From NCBI GenBank assembly GCA_934047225.1, contig OW203992.1, positions 4,081,501 to 4,145,500 on the forward strand: a stretch of DNA of 64,000 nt. The letters are read 5' to 3'. The notes beneath the pieces were generated by a model. It was not told where the DNA came from. It saw nothing but the letters and a program-made list of their open reading frames with translations, and did no database searches. The translations under genes were made by a program, and so were the position numbers. Positions within the stretch are counted from its first letter, which is position 1. Each line of letters begins with the position of its first letter. This document shows, one piece after another, positions 1 to 14,000 of this stretch. The DNA is from Ypsolopha sequella. Lineage: Eukaryota; Arthropoda; Insecta; Lepidoptera; Ypsolophidae.

Positions 1-370
1 ATAATTCTGATGAAAATAGAGCAATAAAAAAATTTCTATTATTTATCCATCGCAAGGAGATATAAACAATATGGGTATCAAATTGTAGGTATTAAAAAAT
101 TTATTGTAAAAATGCATAGTTTGACTACATTTAATTGCATCTATTTCGAGAAATCCTTGAAAAACCATAATAAATGTATGTCCCCCCTTATCTTCAAAAC
201 AGGTGGACCGAAAAATATGAAAAAAAAAACATGGTAATACGTGTTTACGTAAAGATTACAGGAAAAATAAAGGGGTTGAGAAATTCACGAAAAAAAATTA
301 CAAAATTAAATTTATCATCCACAATACGGAACCTAGGTACGCGAGTCCGACTCGCACTTGGCCGTTTTTT
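1..370 (+). repeat. 3' part of an abundant lepidopteran interspersed repeat (GGGTTCCGTA family)
   Basis: The stretch ends in GCGAGTCCGACTCGCACTTG (342-361) followed by a T run. The same end is seen at 10960-10999, 39370-39420 and 57560-57592. The part around 60-240, with a phrase meaning 'TATGGGTATCAAATTGTAGG', recurs at 25400-25450 and 25668-25690. I know this as a very common moth repeat but cannot assign a class with certainty. No coding capacity is visible. Confidence 0.6.
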
Positions 371-1366
371 TTTAAGTCAAGCCTAAAAAAAGATGAATAA
401 AATACTTGAAAAATATAATCTATGCATGCAGGGGGCGACATCGACATGGCCTTTCTATGCATTCACCAATTTTATTAGTTTGACTCTGTATAGCGCCGCA
501 AACATAACATTTACAGGACGGAGTTTCATTACATTACAGACTGTACAGACATGGTAGATACCAATTGAAAAGAGTGTTCTACTGTCTATTAGCGTTCGTC
601 AAAATCATAACTTGTTGGCTGCAAATCCCTAATCTTATCTTTGAAGTAGGCTTTATCTTTAACACTCGTTGCAGCAGTCTCTTTTGCGAATCCAAAACGA
701 GTGGACCTACAATATCTGGTTGAAGAAGGTCGTGGGTTATTTGAAATATTTTTTCCCGGATCTGATTTAGAAACCAATTGAAGAGGCACATACAAAGTCA
801 CATCACAAAGAAGTTACCATCTTGAGTACTCTATAATCTGCAAAACTTTGGTTCTATTCTCTGTGAACAGTACTGCCATTTTACCTCCATTTACCGATCA
901 AAACCAAATCAGAATTCAATTCAGAAGAAATTGTTTCTAAAACTTCTACTTGAGATTCGAGTATTCTAGAAAGTATTAAAAAACAAATCAATTAAAAATT
1001 ATAAAAACCCTTTTCTTGGAATCCCATTGTAAAACAACTGAATAATTACGAAACTTTATACATATGTATTTGTTAATCACGTACTGAACACGTTAATTTG
1101 CACTTAGGCAGATCCTTCAACTTTGAATACCGATAATGAAATAATCCTTTTATTTATCGAAATTATATTTATGCCCAAATCAAGCATGTCTAATTGTGAG
1201 TGCTCAGAGGTAGGCATATGCCATTAGAAAGACGAGTTTTTTTTTGAGTTTTGGCCTATGGTGGTTTTTTATAGGATATCAAAAGCTCCAAGCAATGGGA
1301 ATTGGATGGAATAGCTCCAACTGGAGAGCCGACCATCCGCCTGTGCCCAGCAGGCGTCCCACCTCT

Positions 1367-1427
<61 letters not shown>

Positions 1428-1637
1428 GGTGGTTTTTTAGCGCTGTGGTGCCCCTTTAGCCCCTGTTGCAATGACTTTACCCGCGCATGGTCTATGTGCA
1501 TGATGGCGGCTAGCTTGCGTGTTCTGGCATCGTTACAATTTATGTTACTTTTTATAGCATATTCGATTTCTAGCAGCCATAGAATGCTGGCAGCTTACAA
1601 GAGTTTATTTTACTATTATTTTTTCTGTACCCTTCAG
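371..1637. other. non-coding interval upstream of the first visible exon
   Basis: No convincing coding sequence is seen. It contains the (ATC)n run at 1369-1428 and ends in a strong pyrimidine tract plus CAG (about 1621-1637), the acceptor of the next exon. The upstream exon or exons carrying the start codon were not recognised here and are probably outside the window. Confidence 0.4.
1369..1428 (+). repeat. (ATC)n microsatellite
   Basis: About twenty uninterrupted ATC units. In other frames this reads as poly-Ser or poly-His, which creates artificial open frames. Confidence 0.9.
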
Positions 1638-4600
1638 TTAGAGCATGCAAATTTTGGAAGAAAAGAGTGGAAATCACGTCTGTGGTAAATATTAATGGAA
1701 GAAAGAAAAATTATGAAGATCAAAGAGATCCTGATGATGATGGCAGCACAACGTGCCAGAGAAAGAAAAATAATATAGAAAAAACGTCAGTTTCTGCCAA
1801 AAACAAGAATAAAAATAAACAGCCTTTTGATACATGCACAAGCAGTGTACAAAAAACAAAGGAAAATAGTTACAAAATAATAAAAATTAAGGAAAGTAGT
1901 CAAGATAAAGAAGAAACAAACAAAAGTAATACGAGCTTAGAAGAAACACAGAAACTGAAAAAAGTTCATGGAAAGGTAAAGGATAAAGATGTTATAAGAG
2001 ATTATAAGGGCACAACTGTATGTCTTGGCAAAAAAAACAAAGCAAACATACAACCCCAAGCTACGTGTAAATGTAGCTCACCAAATCAATCAAAAACTGA
2101 CCATAACATTGACAAAAAAAGAAAAGACATTAATATGAATAAAATATTTGATACGAGTACAGAAATATCGTGTGAATCGTACATAGAAAAACAAGAAGAG
2201 CATGACAAAAAGAAAAAAAATAGCATTGGTAATGATTCTAAAGGTACTACGTGTTATGGAAAAACAATACGAGTAGATAAGGATTCTGACAGTTACAAAG
2301 ACAAGAATAAATATAAACTGCCCATAGATACATTTACGTGCAGGTTACCCGAACTACCAAACACCTACGTTGACAGTGACAAAACGATAACAGAAGATAA
2401 TAGCAGTACGGACGGACAGCAAAATAAAAATCGTGATATTAGTTTAGGAAAAACGTGTAAAGTTAGTGGCAAGAAACTAGAAGAGAATGGCGAAAATACA
2501 ATAGAAAGAGATGGTTGCTATTCTGACGGTACTACTACAGGTCATGAAAAAACAATAAGATCAGATAAAAATTTGGTCAGTTATAAAATATGTGATACTG
2601 CAGAAATATCGTGTGCATTGTATACCGAAAAACTAGGAGAGCATGACAAAAAGAAACAAAATGGCGTTGGTACTGATTCTAAAGGTACTACTACATGTTA
2701 TGGAAAAACAATAAGAGCAGATAAGGATTCAGTCAGTTGTAAAGACAAGAATGAAAATAAACTGCCCATAGATACCTTTACATGCAGGTTACCCAAACTA
2801 CCAAAAACCTACGCTGACAGTGACAAAAAAGTCACAGAGGATGATAGCAATACGGACGAACATCAAAATAAAAATAGTGATATTAGTTTAGAAAAAACGT
2901 GTAAATGTACTCATAAAAAACTAAAAATTAATGGCGAAAATAAAATGGAAAGAGATGGATGCCATTCTGAAGGTACTACTACAGGTCATGAAAAAACAAT
3001 AAGATCAGATAAAGATTCAGTTAGTTGTAAAGACAACAATGAATATAAACAGCCTATAGATACCTGTACATGCAAGTCATCAAAACTCCCAAAAACCGAC
3101 GTCGACAGTACCAAAAAAGGAATAAATAACCTTAAGAAGATAGAACAAAAAAACAAAAATCGTGAAATGTGTTTAGAAAAATTGCGTAAATGTTGCCACA
3201 AACAACGAAATGAGAAAGATGAAAATAAAATAGAAAGAGATGGAAGTCATTCTGAAAAAACTACTACACGTCATAAAACAACAACAAGAGCAGATAAGGA
3301 TTTGGTCAGTTGTAAAGACAATAATAATTATAAACAGCCTGTAGATATAGTATGTCGTTGCAGGTTACCCACATTACCAAAAACCTACGCATACAGTTAC
3401 AAAAAAACAAAAGTGGATGATAACAATACGGATACAGAACCACAAAATAAAAATCATGAAACAAGTTTAGAAAAAACGTGTAAATGTGCTTACAAAAAAC
3501 TGAAAAAGAATGGCGTAAAAAAAAAAGATAGAGATGGTAGTCATTCTGAAGTTACTGCTACATGTCATTGCAAAAGAAGAAGAGCAAATAGGAATTTAGT
3601 CAGTTGTAAAGATAACAATGAATATAAACAGCCCATAGATACCTGTACGTGCAAGTTACACAAACTACGAAAAAAGTATGCTGCCAGTGAGAAAAAAGCA
3701 ACAAGGGATAATTACAATACGGATACAGAACAACAAAATAAATATCGTGATAAGAGTATAGAAAAAACCTGTAAATGTACTAAAAATTATATTAAAAAAA
3801 GACTAAAAGAGATTAACAAAATGGAAATGGAGAGACTTGATATCAATAAAAAATATTCTAAAAAGAAAAAATCTGTCAGATTTTCAGTCAATGAAAACAA
3901 TGAGAAAGAAATTAAACAGTGCTTGGATCCATGTACATGTAAAAAAACTTACCAAAATATTGACAAAACAGGTAAACATAATAATGAAACAACAAATGCA
4001 ATACAAAATATTTATAAAAAAGATACAAACATAGACTGTAAATGTTGCAACAAAAAATCAAGGAAAAGTAATGCAATGAAAGAATGTATAAATGATATGG
4101 AGGGTGTAACTAAATGTCTTAGAAAAATAAAAAATACTTCATGTCCATTTGGTTCAATAAAACCACATGAAACAGATGAAAATAGTGAAAAAAAAATAAA
4201 AAGTTTCAAAAAAACATGTAAATGTTGCACCAAGAAAACATGTCTAAACAAAATCATTGTAGAAAGAGCTTCAATCAAGACAGAACTCACAAAGTCATCT
4301 AATGAATGCGTTTGTCGTTCATGTAGGTACTCAAAAATAGAGTCTAAAAAACAGAAATTTAGAAAAAGTAAATCGAATGTAAAAAAAACGTGTAATTGTC
4401 GCACGAAAAATAAGAAAAAAAGTACAGATGAAACTGACTCAGTTAGTTCCGAACAATACCATGATACCACATGTCCTCTACAGATAAAAATCACAAAGGC
4501 AAAAAAAATGGATGAGACCTGTAATTGCAGCAATTGCTGCAAGTTAAAAGTTAAAGCCTTAAAAGAAGAACGTGACATCAAAAAGGCCAAAACCAGTTCA

Positions 4601-5026
4601 CAAGAAAATGAAACAAATATATCAAAGACGTGTACGTGTTGTACAATTGACGAAAAAGTATCTGATACATGCCTGTGTTGTAAACGAAAGGAAAAAAATA
4701 TAAGAACAGAAGAGTTAAAAAGACTTAGTGAAGAAAAAAGGCCAAAAAAATGTATGTGCTGTCTTTGTGATTACAAATCGAGCAGAAAGGGCAGTTTTGA
4801 TATAAAAGGAGAAAAGCATAGAGAAAATACAAAATGTAAAGAACGGGATGCATCTCTTGGAGAATGTAAATGTAGGTGTGAATGTACTCTTCCCTTGGAT
4901 GAAAAAAAACAAAAGTCTGATAATAAAGTCAGTCTATTGAAAATAATAAAGTCACAGAAGACATTAATTACATGTAAATGTCGAACAAAGTTAACAAAAA
5001 AACAGGAGTTAACCGCCTATCAATCG
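1638..5026 (+). CDS. anoctamin-like gene, giant N-terminal exon: Lys/Cys-rich CxC repeat region
   Basis: One open frame of about 1,130 codons. It lies between an acceptor (pyrimidines then CAG at 1635-1637; exon starts in phase 1) and a perfect donor GTAAGT at 5027, leaving in phase 0 for the dimerisation exon. The translation is hydrophilic, rich in Lys, Asn, Thr and Cys, with no membrane segment. Residues about 210-670 hold diverged units around a motif like KDxNxYKxPIDTxTC, at nt 2297, 2741, 3029, 3314 and 3608; the last three intervals are about 96 codons. I count about 22 CxC motifs (CKC, CTC, CRC, CHC, CNC), densest after nt 3880, many as CxCC. The first in-frame ATG is about 157 codons past a GTG at 1667, so initiation is upstream. 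CxC density recalls metallothioneins and insect sperm-tail Cys-rich proteins, but I find no homology to a named family. Confidence 0.75.
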
Positions 5027-8000
5027 GTAAGTTTTTGATTTTTAAGGTTTCAAAAGATGTGATAAAACCAACGAAGCCTGTCTTAGGCGTTATAGAGATG
5101 TGTTTTATAATATTAACCTCTTAGGCCAACACCATTCACTTTTTTTTCAATACAGTCATCGGGCTACGTCAGGACGGGGTTGAAAACTACCTATTAGTCC
5201 TTGGAGTGCTATTTCCAGCTATAAATATTTCATAGTTACTTTGTCTTCCGGCCCAACATCGGCCTGGGCTCTGTGTCTATTAGTCTGCCCATGGCCTACG
5301 ACCCAGCCGATTGAGCTTTATGCTAAACGTGATCCTAAATGATAATTTATAATAATATTGTGGTGCTCTATGGCCTTAAGCCACTAGTTTTCCGTTATAA
5401 AAACCTGGCCCCTGGGTATGCGACCGAGGCCTCTTCGATTCAACACTGCTAGTTTCTTTTTAGCAGGCATTCATTTATTATTTATTTTTGTTATACATTT
5501 TTAATTATTTTAAAAATATTTTTAGTATTTATTTTATAATTATATTATTTATTCATAATGTTTTCAGGATTTTCGTCCCAAATTCAGGGATGGGATAAGG
5601 GTAATTGATCTAATGCTGGTAGTTAAAGATGACAATGACAAAAAGGCAGATGAGTTAAGAATTAAGTTTCTTGTTTCGGTTTTAAAGCTTGGTCTGGAGT
5701 TAGAGTTGGAATCTGGTATGGTAAGTCAAGATTTAGCTTAGCGCTTCCAAGTATCAAACAAACGTAGAATGAATTTCACTTTGCCAAATTATCACTCTTC
5801 AAATTCAAGTTAATTATATTTTATAATATATTATCCGTGGAGACTTACTGCGTACATAAACTTTGCATGTTTTTCCAGTTGTATACAGCAGTGGCGTGCA
5901 CAGAACTTTTTGCTAGAAAAGCATGCAATTGGTCAAGAATAACAATAAAAAAAATATGAAAAAATTTATATATCACTTTGAAAAAAAAATATTTGTATGA
6001 CGCCAGGGTAGACAATGTCTACCCTAGAGTGAAAATTTCCAATACAAGCTTTTTTTTTTTTCAAAGTGATATTTAAATTTTTTCATATTTTTTTTATTGT
6101 TATTCTTGACCAATTGCTTGCTTTTCCAGCAAAAAGTTCTGTACACGCCACTGGTATACAGGGTAGAAAGTTAGCAGTTATATCTAAAAATCAACAAAAA
6201 ATTACACAGCTAGAGAAACATGTATGACCTAGTAACTTGAGAACTTTATGTAACACCACAACTTTTCGAACACTTAACTTTAATAATGAATATGGTAAAA
6301 GAGTTTGGAAGCACAATCTACCCTTTATACTAAACCAATTACCAAAAACATTAGTTGACAAAATTAAAGTTACACACTTACAAGCAGGCTTTGAATATAT
6401 TAAAAAGGTACTATATTCACGACAAATACATAAATGGAGAGGATGTGCACCCAAATTACAAAATAAATTGTATAAAATATTAATAAGATCAGCGTAAGAT
6501 AATCATAAGGGATGAGGTAATATAATAATAAAGTAATATAATCTTAAGATTTATAGATTGTAACTTTAGATTTAAGTAAACATAAAGCCGATTCTGAAGG
6601 CTTTAATTTTAGTTTTAGTTCTGTCAAAACTAAATTTTCTTCATTGCAAAATAGTTCATAAATGGAATGAACAGAAGTTAAATTCCTTTGAAATAATTTA
6701 AGTTTTGGCAGCACTAAAACTAAAATTAAAGCCTTCAGAATCGGCTTTATATTGTCATTATTTTCTTGAAATAAACAGTTCTTATTATTATATTATTATT
6801 ATTAAATGGGGCACTAAGAGCAGCTACCAAAATGGCTGAGCATTTTATTTCTGCATTTTATTTTTTTAATGGAACTCCAACACATATTATACACAACTAG
6901 TTATAGACAAAATTTAAATTCTGATATGCGGACCAGTTACAGGCGATCACAACATTCATCAACACAAAAACACATTTGAGCAATAAATAAAAAAATGATA
7001 GTATTTAAATAACTTAACAAGCAAAATGATACTAATTAGCATTCTGTCTCTATCTCATTCTCTATAGAAACCCTTGCGTGACATACGAACGAATGGACAC
7101 TGGAGTGACATTAATAGGGCTCCGTTTTGCCCTTTGGGTCTTGAACCCTAAAAATGACCCCAAGAAAACTGTGCCAGGCGTATGTTTTATATGGCGTGGG
7201 CTCCTATGGCCTTCACTGTCATTATGAGTAGATCAATCATGGCTGGCCCAGTGTCGCATGACACACAGTAAGAACCAATCACGAGCCTAATATTGCCCTT
7301 TTGAGTGTCTTCAAATGACAATTTCCGAGAAACGCGTCTTCTATGTTTTTTCATCCGCTCTTATATGAATTTGGTAACGAACTAAAGAAAACCTGGATAT
7401 CTATCTCAGTACATCCCTTTCTAGGATTATGGCCCCACGACACGGAGGCTGTGTGTAATTTTGAGTATACTACTACGACAATCTCAATATAGTTGGCTAG
7501 TGATTATCACGCCATTCCGATTCCAGTCAATATATAGATAGACTTGAGTTGGACCGAAAACAATGGACCTAGTCGTAGTTTTTTTGTTATTATATTAAAG
7601 ACGAAAATGTAAAAAGCACTATACGTGGTAATGTGTCAATCGTTTATCCCCTCAAGCGTTACGGATCCTTATAAGGATCGCGTTTTTCATGTCGACGTTC
7701 GGTACGGATCCTTATAGATCCTAGAAAAATGCTCAAAATGGAGGGACGTAGAGAGCTCCATCTTGCGGTCATGGTGCATAAAATAGTTCATATCCGTCGT
7801 CCAGAATATCTATTTAGTAAGTTTAAATGGCTTGGTGATGAACACGGCAAACATACAAGAAGTAAAGTAAAAAAAAAAATGAACATCCCCGCACACAAAA
7901 CTGCGAACTTCAGAGCAGGATTCAGGTTTGCGGCTTCGAAGATCTGGAACGACCTTCCCCCACCACTGCAGGAAAATGTATCCTATTTTACTCTAAAATA

Positions 8001-11000
8001 CAAAATAAAAAATATGTTACTGGAAAAACAACTAACATCTGCAAAATTCTGTTATAAAATAAAAGCAAAAAAAAAGAACCAGATCGCTAGCTCTTCAGCT
8101 AGCAGACCATTTTCCTGATTCTGGGGTTCGCTTGTGATTTAATAATATTTATATATATTTATTTACTTAGTTTAGTTCAGTCCTATACCTACAAAAAGAA
8201 AATATTTTTATAATAGTTTATACATATACATATATATATATAATCATTGAACGTAAATAAGATACCAGTTACACCTCTATATACACAACACTCTTTTTAA
8301 CTCTCGTATTCTTTTTTTTTTTTACCGCACTTAACTTGTTTAAAATTAAGTTTTTTTTTTTTTCCAAATTTTATGATTTATGCGCCTTCTGCAATTTATT
8401 GAATAGAAATTTGTATATTTTTTGTCCTGGGTGTACGTTGAAAAACAGCGCTGTTAGATTTTTAATCTAGCAGCACAGCTGAGCGTGCCACCTGTTGCCA
8501 AAAAGAACAAAGAATATTTAATCGACATTGTATTTCTTTTAAGTTTGTTTATTTTAAATTTAGTTCGTAAGTTTGTCTTTTAATTATTTATATGTCTTCA
8601 TTGTAACACTTTTTATTTTTTTGGCAATAAATCTGTTTTCTTTCTTTCTTTCTTTCTTTCTTATAAGGATCGCCCGCCCGAGTACTTTTTGACGTCGATT
8701 TTCTTTTCCGATTCGGATTTTTGTGCTCTGTGGTTTATTTTGAGTGGTCACACTAGCCAACGTTCTGCATTGAAAACAGCCCTGGTCACAGAAAACAGTC
8801 TTGGCCTTAGAAAAAAACGAAATAAAATCCTTCAATTTTGTCCGCGATCGCGAAGTGTGAGGTGATCCATCAATTCTTCGATTTGCTGTGTAATTGTCTC
8901 AAAATATAGTGTATTTTCTCAAAGTATATTGACTGTATAGTAAGAGGGTTAATAAAGTACAAAAAGAATACTACATGTTGTTTGATATTTTTATATCCCA
9001 ATAGGAAAGTCTGATAGAACCCTTTTTCTTTATTTACTCGCATGCAGGTCGATCATAGTACAATATATTTTAATCAAAGTAGTATCAGCTGGTTGACAAT
9101 TTATCTAGGATTACAACGGTATGCCATATGCGTGGTATTTCCTACCAGGAAAGCCATAAAAACCACTAAACTAAACCACGTCACGCACGGCCCTGCGGGC
9201 GCCTGGAGGGGCAATCACTGTAGGGCGGCAAGGCTGCGCGCGGCGTATCAGGTTAGGGGTTAGAAGGTTATTTCATTTTTTGAGTTTTTGGTTTTAAATT
9301 TATGAAAATTTCGAATATTTACGCACAAAAACTGATACCATCCTTCTTGCAATGCTTGTTTGAGTGTCTTTTGTACAATTTCACGATGCAACACGGCATT
9401 TTGTTCCTCCTCGTCCATCATCTCATCCATCAGCCTAGTTCACCCACTGTTGGACATAAGCCTTAGTTCCTCCGTCTTATATAATGTTTTACTTACTTAC
9501 TAGTGCGGACAGCGCGCCGCACGGCGCGGCGCAAGACTGATCAACGCAATACACATAAATATAAGCTCTGCCCACCTTAGCACATAAATGGCGACGTCAA
9601 TTTTCCAGCGAGTTTATGCTTCCATGTTTTTTTTAGTTCGTTGGAATTTGGAGTATATTTCAAAATCACCTTATAACCAAAATATAAAAATTTGCTCCAT
9701 CATCATCACAAGTTTTGTTCAACAGATGCCGATCAACAACCAAATGATCTTCATAAAAATACACGGTCCTGAAGATGTCCTTCAGAGGTTCGGAGAGGCG
9801 TACGCGGTTAGAAAATTTTTTGCGAAGCAACATCTCTCTTGTATCCGTAATCCAGACCAAAGCTTTATTAAGGTTGTTAGGTGAGTATAGGTCAATTGGA
9901 TTTGTAAACTTAGGTGGTTTATTTCTTCTCTCTGTAGATCAGAAACCCTTTTGAAACTCCATGATTAATATTCTTCATTTTATATAATGCGTCTATACAG
10001 GATGCTCTGAAATTCGACCTATTCATTGAAAGGGGTTATACTAGAGATAATTTCTAACAAATAATGCCTATCAATAGGGGTCGAAAATGATAAATTTTTT
10101 TCAAGTAACACACGTCCATGTTTCAAAAATTACAAATAATAATGGTTTTCTGAATTTCTTTCCACTTAAGACCTTTTACTTCTGAGAATATGGGAGTTCT
10201 GGGCATGTGTATTTTTTTATAAATGATCACTCATTTATCATTAATCAGAAAAATAACAAATAAGTGCTGAGAGAGGAATTATTATTTTTGAATAATTTGT
10301 TTTTCGTTACCAGTCTCAAAATTTTAAAAATATCTCAAAAACCTTCGTAACTCGGAGACTATTTATTTTTGACCCCTAGTTGATAAGGCTTAATCTGTTG
10401 GAAATGATTTCTATATTACTCCTTTCAAGGAATAGGTCGAATTTCAGAGCAGCCTGTATATTGTAGTATACCGGCAGGTAAAAGAAAGCCGCACTCTTTT
10501 CTCAGCTATTAGATGGACACGCCCCTAAACGAAAAAAAAAATCAAGCCTTTCTATAATAATTTTTAAATATACGAGTACCAATTTATTACTGTAATTTTT
10601 ACGGCAAAATCATTGTTAGGGTTCTGTACCCGAAGGGTGCCAAACGGGACCCTATTACTAAGCCTCCGCTGTCCGTCTGTCTGTCTGTCTGTCCGTCCGT
10701 CTATCACATTTGAAATTTTCACAGAATACGTGTAATTATCACCTCTATCACGGCATTTTTTCAACGTTTTTGTTTCAGATTAGTTGAAGTAAAATATATA
10801 CACTAAAGTGAAGCAACAAATAATCAAAATTAGGGTTCCGTACTCAGCATGTACCAAATTAATTGTCAGGCTCTACAATTTTAGCGCCTTCCTTTTGTTA
10901 TACTCGTATGTTGCTTTAGCATCTATACTTGTTGTTATTTACCATATTGCGGAGCATTTTGTACGCAAATCTCACTCGCACTCAGACAATTTTTTTTTAC

Positions 11001-14000
11001 AGGAGTAACTATCCGCCGCCGACTTATTACTCATCCCTCGACAGAAGTCTTATAGTCTACAAAATGCTTCTTCATTTACCATTCGGACCTACATTCCAAG
11101 AGTATGGCATACACAAGTAAGTAATTTTATAAACCTACAGGTTAATAAAAATAAATAATAAAAATATTAAAAAACACGTCAACTAGTAACGAGACCTAAT
11201 GCAGTCGGGGGACATACAAAACAATACTTATCCAATGTAGAGCTGTTCATTTTCGTGTTTTTTGATATTTTTATTATACACTTTTATTCCGAGGGTTCCG
11301 GCACCGCGCTCATTAACCCGCCTGCTCAGCGTGTGTGAGTATGGGCAATTCTTCCAGGATGACCGCCGGGAGTGGCAAAAGGCTTATGTCCAGCAGTAGA
11401 TGAACTAGGCTGATGGATGGATGGATGATACTTTTGGTTAATACGTTTATACCCAGTGCCAATCCAGATGGTATAGAGATTCTAATGACACCTCAAAATC
11501 GGTTAAAGCTCTCTTCTTCTTCTTTTCGTGTCAATGGTTCCTTTATAAAATCCTGGACCAGTACGCAGCCAAATCCACAGCATTTGCCGAGGTCCTCTAT
11601 AGGTTATTCCACGTGCAGGTGTTTGGGTACGCGAGCTGATGAGGCATGTTCTGCAAAGGAGGTTAAAGCGTTCAGAAGATATGATGGAATAAAGAAAAAT
11701 GTATAAACCCTGAAAACAATACACTCCTTTTTTTTGGGGGCAGTCGTGTAAAGAAAATAGAGTGCTTGCTCCACTCATCATAGTAGATAACAGTCATAAG
11801 CAATCATACCTACGCTTATGAACTCAAAAATAGAGTGCTTGCTCCACTCATCATAGTAGATAACTGTCATAAGCAATCATACCTACGCTTATGAACTCAA
11901 AAATAGAGTGCTTGCTCCACTCATCATAGTAGATAACTGTCATAAGCAATCATACCTACGCTTATGAACTCAAAAATAGAGTGCTTGCTCCACTCATCAT
12001 AGTAGATAACTGTCATAAGCAATCATACCTACGCTTATGAACTCAAAAATAGAGTGCTTGCTCCACTCATCATAGTAGATAACTGTCATAAGCAATCATA
12101 CCTACGCTTATGAATTCAAAAATAGAATGCTTGCTCCACTAATCACAGTAGACAACTGTCATAAGCAATCATACCTACGCTTATAAACTCAAAAATAGAG
12201 TGCTTACTCCACTCATCATAGTAGATAACTGTCATAAGCAATCATACCTACGGTTATGAATTCAAAAATAGAATGCTTGCTCCACTAATCACAGTAGACA
12301 ACTGTCATAAGCAATCATACCTACGCTTATAAACTCAAAAATAGAGAGCTTACTCCACTAATCATAGTAGACAACTGTCATAAGCAATCATACCTACGCT
12401 TATGAATTCAAAAATAGAATGCTTGCTCCACTAATCACAGTAGACAACTGTCATAAGCAATCATACCTACGCTTATAAACTCAAAAATAGAGAGCTTACT
12501 CCACTAATCATAGTAGACAACTGTCATAAGCAATCATACCTACGCTTATGAATTCAAAAATAGAATGCTTGCTCCACTAATCACAGTAGACAACTGTCAT
12601 AAGCAATCATACCTACGCTTATGAATTCAAAAATAGAATGCTTGCTCCACTAATCACAGTAGACAACTGTCATAAGCAATCATACCTACGCTTATGAACT
12701 CAAAAATAGAGTGCTTGCTCCACTCATTATAGTATATAACTGTCATAAGCAATCATACCTACGCTTATGAACTCAAAAATAGAGTGCTTACTCCACTCAT
12801 CATAGTAGATAACTGTCATAAGCAATCATACCTACGCTTATGAACTCAAAAATAGAGTGCTTACTCCACTCATCATAGTAGATAACTGTCATAAGCAATC
12901 ATACCAACGCTTATGAACTCAAAAATAGAGTGCTTTCTCCACTAATCATAGTAGACAACTGTCATAAGCAATCATACCTACGCTTATGAATTCAAAAATA
13001 GAATGCTTGCTCCACTAATCACAGTAGACAACTGTCATAAGCAATCATACCTACGCTTATGAATTCAAAAATAGAATGCTTGCTCCACTAATCACAGTAG
13101 ACAACTGTCATAAGCAATCATACCTACGCTTATGAATTCAAAAATAGAATGCTTGCTCCACTAATCACAGTAGACAACTGTCATAAGCAATCATACCTAC
13201 GCTTATGAACTCAAAAATAGAGTGCTTGCTCCACTCATTATAGTAGATAACTGTCATAAGCAATCATACCTACGCTTATGAACTCAAAAATAGAGTGCTT
13301 ACTCCACTCATCATAGTAGATAACTGTCATAAGCAATCATACCAACGCTTATGAACTCAAAAATAGAGTGCTTTCTCCACTAATCATAGTAGACAACTGT
13401 CATAAGCAATCATACCTACGCTTATGAATTCAAAAATAGAATGCTTGCTCCACTAATCACAGTAGACAACTGTCATAAGCAATCATACCTACGCTTATGA
13501 ACTCAAAAATAGAGTGCTTTCTCCACTAATCACAGTAGACAACTGTCATAAGCAATCATACCTACGCTTATGAATTCAAAAATAGAATGCTTGCTCCACT
13601 AATCACAGTAGACAACTGTCATAAGCAATCATACCTACGCTTATGAATTCAAAAATAGAGTGCTTGCTCCACTAATCACAGTAGACAACTGTCATAAGCA
13701 ATCATACCTACGCTTATGAATTCAAAAATAGAATGCTTGCTCCACTAATCACAGTAGACAACTGTCATAAGCAATCATACCTACGCTTATGAACTCAAAA
13801 ATAGAGTGCTTTCTCCACTAATCACAGTAGACAACTGTCATAAGCAATCATACCTACGCTTATGAATTCAAAAATAGAATGCTTGCTCCACTAATCACAG
13901 TAGACAACTGTCATAAGCAATCATACCTACGCTTATGAATTCAAAAATAGAGTGCTTGCTCCACTAATCACAGTAGACAACTGTCATAAGCAATCATACC

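Noticed and set aside
1667..1669. GTG as start codon of the Cys-rich ORF
   Set aside because: Eukaryotic initiation at GTG is not expected; a good acceptor at 1637 and the lack of an early ATG indicate an internal exon.
1302..1688. Open frame with a poly-His (or poly-Ser) run
   Set aside because: Produced by the (ATC)n microsatellite; the frame overlaps an exon acceptor and has no other protein-like feature.
4012..4590. 192-codon antisense ORF
   Set aside because: Shadow of the Cys/Lys-rich exon; Phe/Leu/His-rich translation as expected for the complement of an A-rich coding strand.
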